Below, piece after piece: positions 55,959 through 63,475 of a DNA stretch of 64,000 nt. The position numbers and the translations under genes are program-made. The stretch's first letter is position 1, and every line of letters starts with the position of its first letter. The notes under the pieces are model-generated. The model was not told the origin of the DNA and searched no databases. It saw only the letters and a list, made by a program, of their open reading frames with translations. This DNA comes from Tenggerimyces flavus (GTDB lineage: Bacteria > Actinomycetota > Actinomycetes > Propionibacteriales > Actinopolymorphaceae), in the NCBI RefSeq assembly GCF_016907715.1, contig NZ_JAFBCM010000001.1, positions 7,603,420 to 7,667,419 on the forward strand, written 5' to 3'.

Positions 55959-57176
55959 ATGAGCCTGATCAGCCGCCGCACCGTGTCCATCGGAATCGCC
56001 GCCAGTCTTGCCCTTTTGGGCAACGCCACAACGGCGAACGCCGCACGAGGACTGCGGCCGCGGCTCCCCGAACCGACCGGACCGTACGAGCTCGGCACCA
56101 CCGAGATGCACCTCGTCGACACCTCGCGGACGGATCCGTGGGTCGCGAATCGCCCACGAGAGTTGATGATCAGCGTCTGGTACCCGGCCCGCCCGTCGTC
56201 GCACGAGCCGACAGCACCGTACGCCGGCGCGAACGTTGCCCCGCAGCTCGCGAGCCAACTGGCCGGCTTCCTCGGGCTCGCCGGCGACACGCTGGACCTC
56301 GCCGGAACGACCACGCACGCCCACCGTGGAGCCAAAGCGCTCGGCCGCCATCCCGTCCTGCTCTGCTCCCCCGCACTCGGCGCAAGCCGCACGGTCGGCA
56401 CCTACCAGGCCGAGGAGCTTGCGAGCCGCGGCTACGTGGTGGTGACGATCGACCACACGTACGAGACGCCGGTGGAGTTCCCCGGCGGTCGCGTCACCGG
56501 CGTTGAGGCGCCGTTGTGGCACGAGACGTTCAAGGACCGCGAGATCCCGGTCCGCGTCGCCGACACCAGGTTCGTCCTCGACGCGCTCGAGCGGATCGCG
56601 AACGGTGGCAACCCGGACGCGGAGAATCGTCAACTCCCACGGGGACTTCGCGGCGCGCTGGATCTCCGCCGCATGGGCATGTACGGGCACTCGCTCGGCG
56701 GCTTCACCGCGGCCGAGGCGATGCTCGTCGACCGCCGGATCGATGTCGGCGTCAACCTGGACGGCTCGATGAAGTACGAGCGGGACGACGGCTCGTACGA
56801 CCTGAGCGAGGTCGTCCAACGCGGGTTGACGAGACCGTTCCTGCTGTTCGGCGGCGGGACGCACTCGCACCTCGACGACCCGGCCTGGGCCGCGTTCTGG
56901 CTCAACCAGCGCGCGTGGAAGCTTGACCTCAACCTGCCGACCGGCTCGCATGGCGCGTTCGCCGACCACCAGATTGTCCTTCCCCCGTTGGCGAAGGCGA
57001 ACGGGATCCCGCACGAGGTCATCACGCAGGCCCTCGGCGCGATCGAGCCGGCGCGTGCCGTGACGGCGGTCGGCAGCTACCTCGGCGCGTACTTCGACCA
57101 GTTCCTGCGGGGCCGTCCGCAACCAATGCTGTGGAGGGAGTCGCCGCGCTTCCCCGAGGTCGCCTTCGTCAGATGA
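55959..57176 (+). CDS. Secreted alpha/beta hydrolase (PAF-acetylhydrolase-like)
   Basis: 405 residues. Signal peptide ends near ANA-28 (RRTVSIGIAASLALLGNATTANA; RR could also make it Tat-exported). Lipase box GHSLGG with Ser245, VVVTIDHTYETPVEF, MISVWYPA near the N-terminus and a late His (GSHGAFADHQ) complete a serine hydrolase of the platelet-activating-factor acetylhydrolase type. An exported esterase or lipase. It overlaps the convergent membrane gene by 8 bp. Confidence 0.88.
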   Translation: MSLISRRTVSIGIAASLALLGNATTANAARGLRPRLPEPTGPYELGTTEMHLVDTSRTDPWVANRPRELMISVWYPARPSSHEPTAPYAGANVAPQLASQLAGFLGLAGDTLDLAGTTTHAHRGAKALGRHPVLLCSPALGASRTVGTYQAEELASRGYVVVTIDHTYETPVEFPGGRVTGVEAPLWHETFKDREIPVRVADTRFVLDALERIANGGNPDAENRQLPRGLRGALDLRRMGMYGHSLGGFTAAEAMLVDRRIDVGVNLDGSMKYERDDGSYDLSEVVQRGLTRPFLLFGGGTHSHLDDPAWAAFWLNQRAWKLDLNLPTGSHGAFADHQIVLPPLAKANGIPHEVITQALGAIEPARAVTAVGSYLGAYFDQFLRGRPQPMLWRESPRFPEVAFVR

Positions 57177-57864
57177 TCCCGTACTGCGCCAGCTCGTCGC
57201 GGATCTTGCGCTGTTGGACGTTCGCCGCAACGGTCGTCCCGAGCGCGAGCAGCGCCATGACGAACACGACGACGTTCGGAACGCCGCCTCCCAGGATCGC
57301 GAACACCAACGACAGCGCACCGGTGACGGTCACGAAGAGCGCCACCTGCTTGAGCGATCCGGCGTACCGATGCACGACCTGCTCGGGGAACTTGCCGACC
57401 GCGTGCTTCAACACCACGCGGCGGCCGTGCTCGGCCTCGAGTCCGGAGAGGAGGTTGAAGAACGCGAACATCACGAACCACCGCGTGCCCAGGTTGTCCG
57501 AGCCCATCGTCAACACGACGAACATCCCAGCCTGGGCGAGGAAAACGAGCGACAGGCTCAGGGTGGCGAACAGCTCGACCCGGACCAGGTACAACCGGGA
57601 CCCGAACGACACCGCGAGATACTCCAGCACGGTCGCGGCGATACCGGTGAGCCACATCGCGACCTTGGCCGGGTAGAGCCAGGTCGCGAACGGGCCCTCG
57701 ATCAACGCCGGCAACGCGGTCGCCGCGACGCCGAGCGACAGGCCGGCGATGACCGTGAGGAGCATCCGGTAGTCCTCGGCACCGCTCGCGGCGGATCCGA
57801 ACGAGCGAAACAGTCCAGGTCCACCGCTGCGTCGCGGCTCGTCAGGTGTCTCAGGTGCGGCCAT
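57169..57864 (-). CDS. Unrecognised six-helix membrane protein
   Basis: 231 residues. Helices at ~35-55, ~64-84, ~95-122, ~125-140, ~173-193 and ~195-213; a conserved-looking cytoplasmic loop EAEHGRRVVLKHAVGKFPEQVVHRYAGSLKQ. No motif I recognise. Both termini polar. Confidence 0.65.
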   Translation of the reverse strand: MAAPETPDEPRRSGGPGLFRSFGSAASGAEDYRMLLTVIAGLSLGVAATALPALIEGPFATWLYPAKVAMWLTGIAATVLEYLAVSFGSRLYLVRVELFATLSLSLVFLAQAGMFVVLTMGSDNLGTRWFVMFAFFNLLSGLEAEHGRRVVLKHAVGKFPEQVVHRYAGSLKQVALFVTVTGALSLVFAILGGGVPNVVVFVMALLALGTTVAANVQQRKIRDELAQYGII

Positions 57865-58012
57865 GCAGGAAAGCTACAACGCCCACCGTTGTCGGTGGGC
57901 GACGTTGGTCTGTGAAAGACGGACGTGCCTGTCCTCCTGGGGAGACTGGGGATCGCGACGTCTCGAGTGATCTGAGCGGGAAGGCACTCCGTGGGTGGGC
58001 GTCGTGGACGCC

Positions 58013-58145
58013 TTTACCCGGCCAGTCGCCTCTCTACCTGGCGTCCACCCCATGTAAAGGGGCCAATGATCATGTAAACATGATCCTTGGCACGCGGTCG
58101 GCCCGGACCGGGCGAACCAACGGCCGGACGACAGATCGAGGCTAG
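58013..58145 (+). repeat. Dispersed repeat R2, copy 2
   Basis: Matches 19117-19250 (TTACCCGGCCAGT, CTACCTGGCGTCCACCCCA, GATCGAGGCTAG), with palindrome GGCCAATGATCATGTAAACATG. Mismatches about 15%. It lies in a 470-bp gap (57865-58332) that otherwise holds only the ECF42-type promoter. Confidence 0.8.
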
Positions 58146-58266
58146 CGTCGGCGACATGCTGACTGGGACGTTGATCGCGGAGAGCCTGCGCGTGGGTGCG
58201 TCGCTCTCCGGTCTCGCGCTGTCCTCGTCCATGCCAGGGACCTGCCGCGAGAGATCTGCTGAGTCC

Positions 58267-58294
58267 TGTCGATTCCCGGAGCTGCCCGTTCGTC
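58267..58294 (+). promoter_or_regulatory. ECF42-type promoter of the YCII-sigma operon
   Basis: TGTCGA (58267-58272), 18-bp spacer, CGTC (58291-58294), 38 bp before the YCII start. This matches the TGTCGA/CGTC target pattern I recall for ECF42 sigma factors, and the sigma gene is second in this operon. Confidence 0.65.
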
Positions 58295-58332
58295 GAGGCT
58301 GTAGGAAGATCACTCCGGAAGGGACAAGACAG

Positions 58333-58671
58333 ATGCCTCAGTACGCGATCCTGCTCTACATGCCCACCCCCGACGAGCCGTCCGACATGCCTCCGGCGGA
58401 GCTGGAGGCGCATCTGCGCTACGACGAGCGGGTCAAGGAGCTCGGCGGCAAGACCGGGCCGGCGATCGCGCTCGCCCCGAGCAGCACGGCCACGACGATC
58501 CGCGGCGACGCCGTCACCGACGGGCCGTTCCTCGAGGCCAAGGAGGTGCTCGGCGGCGCGTTCGTCCTCGAGGCACGCGACCTCGACCACGCGATCCGGA
58601 TCGCCCGGGAGTGCCCGTCGACGTGGCGCGGCTCGGTCGAGATCCGGCCGCTGATCGGCATCCAGGAGTGA
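58333..58671 (+). CDS. YCII/DGPF-domain protein
   Basis: 112 residues from ATG 58333. QYAILLYMPTPDEP opening and the DGPF motif at 63-66 (VTDGPFLEAKEVLGGAFVL) define the YCII/DGPF family. These are the usual genetic partners of ECF42 sigma factors and probably part of their regulon. The stop overlaps the sigma start (GTGA). Confidence 0.92.
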   Translation: MPQYAILLYMPTPDEPSDMPPAELEAHLRYDERVKELGGKTGPAIALAPSSTATTIRGDAVTDGPFLEAKEVLGGAFVLEARDLDHAIRIARECPSTWRGSVEIRPLIGIQE

Positions 58672-59897
58672 CGGCCGACGAGGTCGCGCGCGCCGTAGCC
58701 GAAGCGCATCGCCACGAGTGGTCGTTCGTCCTCGCGGCAACGGCCAGGGTCACGCGCGACCTCGACCTGGCCGAGGAGTGCGTGCAGGAGGCGTACGTCA
58801 CCGCGCTCGACGCGTGGGAACGCGACGGCGTCCCGCGCAGCCCGGGTGCGTGGCTCACGACCACCGCGCGCCGGAAGGCGCTCGACGCGATGCGCCGCGA
58901 GCAGGTGCTGAAGACCAAGCTGCCGATGCTGATCGAACCGGAGGTGAGCGAGATGGACGACCCCGAGTCCGTGCCGGACGACCGGCTGCGGCTGATCTTC
59001 ACCTGCTGCCACCCGGCGCTCGCCCAGGAGGCGCAGGTCGCGCTCACGCTGCGGCTGGTGTGTGGCATCCCGACCCCGCACATCGCGCAGGCGTTCCTCG
59101 TGTCGGAGGCCACGATGGCGGCTCGACTGACGCGTGCGAAGAAGAAGATCGCGGCGGCCCACATCGCTTACCGGGTTCCGGATTCGGCCGAGCTGCCGGA
59201 TCGGTTGGACGCCGTTCTCACCGTGATCCATCTGCTGTTCACGACCGGCCACACCGCGCCTTCGGGCGACGAGTTGGTCAACCTGGAGCTGGTCGAACGA
59301 TCCGTCGACCTCGCCCGGCTGTTGCGTTCACTGATGCCGGACGAGCGGGAGGTACGGGGCTTGCTGGCGCTGCTGCTCGTCACCCATGCCCGGCGGACGA
59401 CCCGTACCGACGCCTCGGGCCGGTTGCTGCTGCTGTCGGAACAGGACCGAACGGCGTGGGACCGGGCGGAGATCGAGGAGGCGGACCGGCTCGTGGTCGA
59501 GGCGCTCCGCGGCCCGAGTCGTGGCCGGTACGCGCTGCAGGCCGCGGTCGCCGCGCTGCATGCGGTGGCGAGAACGTACGACGACACCGACTGGCCGCAG
59601 ATCCTCAGCCTGTATGGCGAGCTGCTCGCGATCTGGCCGTCGCCGGTCGTCGCGTTGAACCGCGCGATCGCGCTCTCGATGGTGTCCGGCCCGGAGGCGG
59701 CGCTGCCGGTGATCGAGTCGTTGGAGCAGGACGGCCGGCTCGACGGCTACCGCTACCTGCCGGCGACCAAGGCCGACCTGCTCCGCCGGATGGGCCGGCT
59801 GAAGGAGGCCGCCGACGCCTACCGCACGGCGCTCGCCCAGGCGGACAACGAAGCAGAACGCGCGTTTCTCTCGTCCCGGTTGGAGGAAGTCTCCTAG
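58668..59897 (+). CDS. ECF42-type sigma factor
   Basis: 409 residues from GTG 58668. Region 2 (FVLAATARVTRDLDLAEECVQEAYVTALDAWERDGVPRSPGAWL), region 4 (DRLRLIFTCCHPALAQEAQVALTLRLVCGIPTPHIAQAFLVSEATM) and a ~230-residue C-terminal helical-repeat extension (ending LKEAADAYRTALAQADNEAERAFL, TPR-like). No anti-sigma nearby; in ECF42 the extension itself tunes activity. Predicted to act on the promoter at 58267. Confidence 0.93.
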   Translation: MTADEVARAVAEAHRHEWSFVLAATARVTRDLDLAEECVQEAYVTALDAWERDGVPRSPGAWLTTTARRKALDAMRREQVLKTKLPMLIEPEVSEMDDPESVPDDRLRLIFTCCHPALAQEAQVALTLRLVCGIPTPHIAQAFLVSEATMAARLTRAKKKIAAAHIAYRVPDSAELPDRLDAVLTVIHLLFTTGHTAPSGDELVNLELVERSVDLARLLRSLMPDEREVRGLLALLLVTHARRTTRTDASGRLLLLSEQDRTAWDRAEIEEADRLVVEALRGPSRGRYALQAAVAALHAVARTYDDTDWPQILSLYGELLAIWPSPVVALNRAIALSMVSGPEAALPVIESLEQDGRLDGYRYLPATKADLLRRMGRLKEAADAYRTALAQADNEAERAFLSSRLEEVS

Positions 59898-60061
59898 AGC
59901 AGCTGGGCGCCGTAGCTCTCCCACAGCACCCGTATCGCCTCCGGGCTACGGTCCTCGTCGCCGGTCGCGCCATCGGCCGTCCACTCGGCGAGCACGAGTC
60001 CCGAGCCCGGAGTCACGAGGACGTTGTCGGCGAGTCGGGGTGCGGTGCGCGGTGTGGTCAT
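59894..60061 (-). pseudogene. Short cupin-like remnant
   Basis: ATG 60061 gives 55 residues: TTPRTAPRLADNVLVTPGSGLVLAEW then DGATGDEDRSPEAIRVLWESYGAQLL. The first part looks like the start of a cupin-type protein and the last ~17 residues like its tail, with the metal-binding barrel missing, as if an internal deletion joined the ends. Overlaps the sigma stop by 4 bp. Family identity is inference. Confidence 0.4.
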
Positions 60062-60176
60062 GCGCCCTACCTTGTCACCAGTTTGTCCCAGGCGCGGGTC
60101 GCTGAGCAGCTTGTTCAGCGTCTTCGATCGATGCGCTACACATGTGCATGCGTACTACCCGCGAGTGTAGTCGAGC

Positions 60177-60182
60177 TAGGCT
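60177..60182 (+). promoter_or_regulatory. -10 element TAGGCT, leaderless start of GNAT gene
   Basis: TAGGCT ends 8 nt before GTG 60191 with no Shine-Dalgarno. Confidence 0.5.
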
Positions 60183-60190
60183 GCGGAGCT

Positions 60191-60634
60191 GTGATCCGTG
60201 ACGCACAACCGAGCGACCTCGACGCGATCCGCCGGCTCTACCGGCAGCTGAACCCCGACGACCCGGATGTCACCGACGGCTCCGACGCCGAGGCGTTCGA
60301 GGAGATCCTGCGGACGCCCCGGCTGCGGCTCCTCGTTCTCGAACGCGACGGCGAGGTGGTCGCCACGACGTACCTGAACGTGATGCCCAACCTCACCCGC
60401 TCGGCCTCGCCGTACGCCCTGATCGAGAACGTCGTCGTCGAAGAGTCCTTGCGGGGAACGGGATTGGGCAAGCAGCTGATGTCCGCGACGCTGCAAGCCG
60501 CCTGGGACGCGGGCTGCTACAAGGCCATGCTGATGACGGGCTCGAAGCAACCCTCGACCCACGCCTTCTACAAGGCCTGCGGCTTCGCCGGCGACGTCAA
60601 GACCGCCTACCAGGCGAGAAAATGGCGCGCTTAA
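60191..60634 (+). CDS. GNAT N-acetyltransferase
   Basis: 147 residues from GTG 60191. IRDAQPSDLDAIRRLYRQLNPDDPDV, LIENVVVEESLRGTGLGKQLMSATLQAAWDAGC (acetyl-CoA loop) and STHAFYKACGF are complete GNAT signatures. Small standalone enzyme, acceptor unknown. Followed by the ProRS gene, 29 bp, which has its own leaderless promoter signal. Confidence 0.9.
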   Translation: MIRDAQPSDLDAIRRLYRQLNPDDPDVTDGSDAEAFEEILRTPRLRLLVLERDGEVVATTYLNVMPNLTRSASPYALIENVVVEESLRGTGLGKQLMSATLQAAWDAGCYKAMLMTGSKQPSTHAFYKACGFAGDVKTAYQARKWRA

Positions 60635-60650
60635 GCGGGTAGAACTCTCC

Positions 60651-60656
60651 TAGAGT
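60651..60656 (+). promoter_or_regulatory. -10 element TAGAGT, leaderless start of proS
   Basis: TAGAGT ends 6 nt before ATG 60663; no Shine-Dalgarno upstream. Confidence 0.55.
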
Positions 60657-60662
60657 CGGCCC

Positions 60663-62069
60663 ATGGCAGCTGTACTCACCCCGCAGGCGGACGACTTTCC
60701 GCGTTGGTACCAGGACGTGCTCGCGAAGGCCGAGCTGGCCGACAACGGCCCGGTGCGGGGGACCATGGTCATCCGACCGTATGGGTACGCGCTGTGGGAA
60801 CGCATGCAGGCCGAGCTGGACGCGCGGATCAAGGCGGTCGGCGCGCGCAACGTGTACTTCCCGTTGCTGATTCCGGAGAGCTACCTGCAGCGCGAGGCCG
60901 AGCACGTCGAGGGCTTCAGCCCCGAGCTCGCCGTCGTCACCCATGCCGGCGGCAAGCAGCTCGACGAGCCGCTCGTCATCCGCCCCACCAGCGAGACGAT
61001 CTTCGGCGAGTACATGGCGAAGTGGGTCCAGAGCTACCGCGATCTGCCGCTGCTGCTCAACCAGTGGGCGAACGTCGTCCGTTGGGAGCTGCGGCCGCGC
61101 CCGTTCCTCCGTACGACCGAATTCCTTTGGCAGGAAGGGCATACGGTCCACGCGACTGAGGCGGACGCCGCCGCGTTCGCGAGGACGATCCTGCACGACG
61201 TGTACGCGGATCTGATGACGTCGGTGCTCGCGATCCCGGTCGTTCCGGGGCGGAAGACCGTGCACGAAAGGTTCGCCGGCGCCGTCAACACGATGACGGT
61301 CGAGGGCATGATGCGCGACGGCAAGGCCGTGCAGCTGGGGACCTCCCACGAGCTCGGGCAGAACTTCGCGCGGGCGTTCGACATCACGTTCCTCGACGCC
61401 GAGAGCCAGCGGCAGACCGCGTGGACGACGTCGTGGGGCGCGGCCACGCGGATGCTCGGCGGACTGATCATGGTGCACGGTGACGACGCGGGGCTGCGGC
61501 TGCCGCCGCGGGTCGCGGCGACACAGGCCGTCGTGATGGTCGCGAAGGCCGGCGAGGGCGTGGTCGAGGCGGCTTCTGCTTTGGCGGCCGAGCTGCGCGC
61601 CGCCGGCGTGCGGGTCGAGGTCGACGACCGCGTCGACACCGGCTTCGGCCGGCGCGCAGTGGACTGGGAGCTGAAGGGCGTGCCCGTACGAATCGAGCTC
61701 GGGCCGCGCGATCTCGCGGCGGGCTCGGCGACGGTGGTGCGCCGGATCGGCGGAACGAAGACGTCGCAGCCGCTCGCGTCGGTGGCGTCGTCGGTCGCGG
61801 CCGCGATGGACGAGGACCAGGCCGCGCTGTTCGCGGAGGCGACGAAGCTTCGCGACGACCGGATCGCCGACGTCGCCTCGATCGACGAGTCGGTCGAGGC
61901 CTCGGCGGCGGGCTGGGCTCGAATCCCGTGGGCGGTCGTCGGCACCGAGGGCGAGACGCTACTCGCCCAGAGCGGCATCACCGTGCGCTGCCTCGTCCGC
62001 CCGGACGGCAGCGTGCCGGACTCCGAGGACGAGCCGGACGTACTCGCCTACGTCGGCCGCGCCTACTAG
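60663..62069 (+). CDS. proS: Prolyl-tRNA synthetase, archaeal/eukaryal type
   Basis: 468 residues. Class II motifs: VIRPTSETIFGEYMAKWVQSYRDLP, motif 2 VVRWELRPRPFLRTTEFLWQEGHTVH, motif 3-like GLIMVHGDDAGLRLPPRVA, then the anticodon-binding domain. It lacks the bacterial editing insertion, so it is the short archaeal/eukaryal-like ProRS. Many actinobacteria have the bacterial form elsewhere; if so this is a paralogue, perhaps giving inhibitor resistance. The C-terminal zinc-like domain is reduced. Confidence 0.93.
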   Translation: MAAVLTPQADDFPRWYQDVLAKAELADNGPVRGTMVIRPYGYALWERMQAELDARIKAVGARNVYFPLLIPESYLQREAEHVEGFSPELAVVTHAGGKQLDEPLVIRPTSETIFGEYMAKWVQSYRDLPLLLNQWANVVRWELRPRPFLRTTEFLWQEGHTVHATEADAAAFARTILHDVYADLMTSVLAIPVVPGRKTVHERFAGAVNTMTVEGMMRDGKAVQLGTSHELGQNFARAFDITFLDAESQRQTAWTTSWGAATRMLGGLIMVHGDDAGLRLPPRVAATQAVVMVAKAGEGVVEAASALAAELRAAGVRVEVDDRVDTGFGRRAVDWELKGVPVRIELGPRDLAAGSATVVRRIGGTKTSQPLASVASSVAAAMDEDQAALFAEATKLRDDRIADVASIDESVEASAAGWARIPWAVVGTEGETLLAQSGITVRCLVRPDGSVPDSEDEPDVLAYVGRAY

Positions 62070-62075
62070 CCCCGC

Positions 62076-62130
62076 TTGGGTCGGGGGCACCCCTGTCCGA
62101 ACCTAGGGGACCAGGGTGCCCCCGACCCAA
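62076..62130. terminator. Hairpin family T, copy 2 (after proS)
   Basis: Stem core GGGTCGGGGGCACCC with loop GAACCTAGG, a small mismatch in the upper stem, starting 6 bp after the proS stop. First half of a tandem composite repeat (unit 2 at 62296-62450). Confidence 0.8.
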
Positions 62131-62151
62131 CCCCGGCCCACCGCCCCCGGG

Positions 62152-62220
62152 TCCGTGATCATGAAGGCAAACCCTGCGTATACGACCGGTTGGGCTTCAC
62201 GATCACGTTCATGATCACGG
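62152..62220. repeat. Palindrome family P, copy 2
   Basis: Right arm CTTCACGATCACG... to 62220 complete; left arm lacks 12 bp (GAACGTGATCAT) relative to copy 3. Centre TGCGTATACGACCGG identical to copy 3. Confidence 0.75.
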
Positions 62221-62295
62221 GGGCGCCGACCCGAGCCACCTGCTGGCGGCCGGCGCTGGTGTCGCTCCCGCCCGGCTGGCGTGACGCGAGCCGAC

Positions 62296-62348
62296 TGGGT
62301 CGGGGGCACCCTTGTCCGAACCTATGGGACCAGGGTGCCCCCGACCCA
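62296..62348. terminator. Hairpin family T, copy 3
   Basis: Arms 62296-62317 and 62327-62348 with one mismatch, loop GAACCTATG. Offset of 219-220 bp from copy 2. Confidence 0.8.
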
Positions 62349-62370
62349 ACCGCGGCCCACCGCCACCGGT

Positions 62371-62450
62371 CCGTGATCATGAACGTGATCATGAAGGCAA
62401 ACCCTGCGTATACGACCGGTTGGGCTTCATGATCACGTTCATGATCACGG
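62371..62450. repeat. Palindrome family P, copy 3
   Basis: Perfect 26-bp arms 62371-62396 and 62425-62450, each with two TGATCATGAA units, around TGCGTATACGACCGG. 62076-62220 and 62296-62450 form a direct tandem duplication of hairpin T plus palindrome P. Confidence 0.85.
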
Positions 62451-62472
62451 GCCCCCCGACCCAGGCCAGCTG

Positions 62473-62916
62473 CTAGCGGCCAGCGCTGATATCCGCCACG
62501 GCTTTGGCGATGCGGCGTTGGCGGGTGGCCTCGGTCTTGGCGTCCTCGATCGACATCACCCAGCGGCGCTTGTGGCTGTAGGACAGGGCGGCGAACCGTT
62601 CGTTCGCCGCCTTGTCCGCCTTCAGCGCGGTCGCGAAGTCGTCCGGCACCTCGACCTCACGCGGTTCGGTGTCGAGCTCGACCTCCACGTCGAGCTCGTC
62701 GCCACCCGCGACCCCAGCGTGAGCCCGGACCTCGGCGCTCACGCCGACCAGGTACGCGCCGCCCATCACCGCGATGCTGCTGCGGTACGTGTAGCCGTTC
62801 AGCGTCACCCGCACCGGCGGCCGCTTCCCCTTGCCGAGCGCCTCGACGACGTCCGGCGGCACCTCGATGCCGGTTGTGTTCTTGCCACTACTCAGAATCG
62901 TCGTCCGAAACTTCAT
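62473..62916 (-). CDS. DUF1905 plus YdeI-like (OmpD-associated) protein
   Basis: 147 residues. N-terminal DUF1905 (FRTTILSSGKNTTGIEVPPDVVEALGKGKRPPVRVTLNGYTYRSSIAVMGG) and C-terminal YdeI helices (ALKADKAANERFAALSYSHKRRWVMSIEDAKTEATRQRRI). Cytoplasmic, role unknown. The repeat cluster lies right after its stop. Confidence 0.87.
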   Translation of the reverse strand: MKFRTTILSSGKNTTGIEVPPDVVEALGKGKRPPVRVTLNGYTYRSSIAVMGGAYLVGVSAEVRAHAGVAGGDELDVEVELDTEPREVEVPDDFATALKADKAANERFAALSYSHKRRWVMSIEDAKTEATRQRRIAKAVADISAGR

Positions 62917-62931
62917 AGACGACAGGATGGC

Positions 62932-63423
62932 CTAGTAGTTCTGCTCCTGCAGCGAAAGCGGCTTGGTCATCTGCTGCGACGTCACCTGATACCCCAGGCT
63001 CTGGTAGAGCCGGACCGCGGCGGCGTTGCGACCGAAGACGTTGAGACCGATCTCGGTGATACCCCGCTCGACCATGGAGCGCTCGCCGGCTTCCATGATC
63101 GCGCGACCGTAGCCGCGGCCCTGGTGGGCGGGCATCACGTGCAGGTCGTACACCCAGGCGCCCGGGTGGTCGGCGTCGGAGCCGGGCAGGCCGATCCAGA
63201 TCGAGCCGACCGGAACAGAGGCGTCCTCCGCCACGAACAGCAGCATGTCCGACGTCGCGACCCCGTACGGCAAGAGCTCGTCGGTCTGCTGTTCGGCGTA
63301 CCGCAGCGCCTCCTCGGCACCCAACGCGCCGGACTCGAGCAGCGCCGCCGCATAGTGCGCGCTCGTCTGCCCGCGATACTTCGTGAACTCTACGTCGGTC
63401 ATCGCTCGTAGCGTGATGATCAT
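62932..63423 (-). CDS. GNAT N-acetyltransferase
   Basis: 163 residues. GSIWIGLPGSDADHPGAWVYDLHVMPAHQGRGYGRAIMEAGERSM (acetyl-CoA loop QGRGYG) and GLNVFGRNAAAVRLYQSLGY are complete. 16 bp upstream of the DUF1905/YdeI gene, probably one transcript. Divergent from the NAT gene (52 bp). Confidence 0.9.
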   Translation of the reverse strand: MIITLRAMTDVEFTKYRGQTSAHYAAALLESGALGAEEALRYAEQQTDELLPYGVATSDMLLFVAEDASVPVGSIWIGLPGSDADHPGAWVYDLHVMPAHQGRGYGRAIMEAGERSMVERGITEIGLNVFGRNAAAVRLYQSLGYQVTSQQMTKPLSLQEQNY

Positions 63424-63463
63424 TCCCGGCCCTTCCGCAGGCCGAGCAGCCTACAAGCCCGGC

Positions 63464-63469
63464 TACGGT
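63464..63469 (+). promoter_or_regulatory. -10 element TACGGT, leaderless start of nat
   Basis: TACGGT ends 6 nt before ATG 63476; no Shine-Dalgarno. Confidence 0.55.
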
Positions 63470-63475
63470 AAACGC

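Noticed and set aside
58156-58330. Possible coding start MLTGTLIAESLRVGASL downstream of repeat R2
   Set aside because: The frame loses protein-like character after ~22 residues and overlaps the ECF42-type promoter; at most a decayed fragment.
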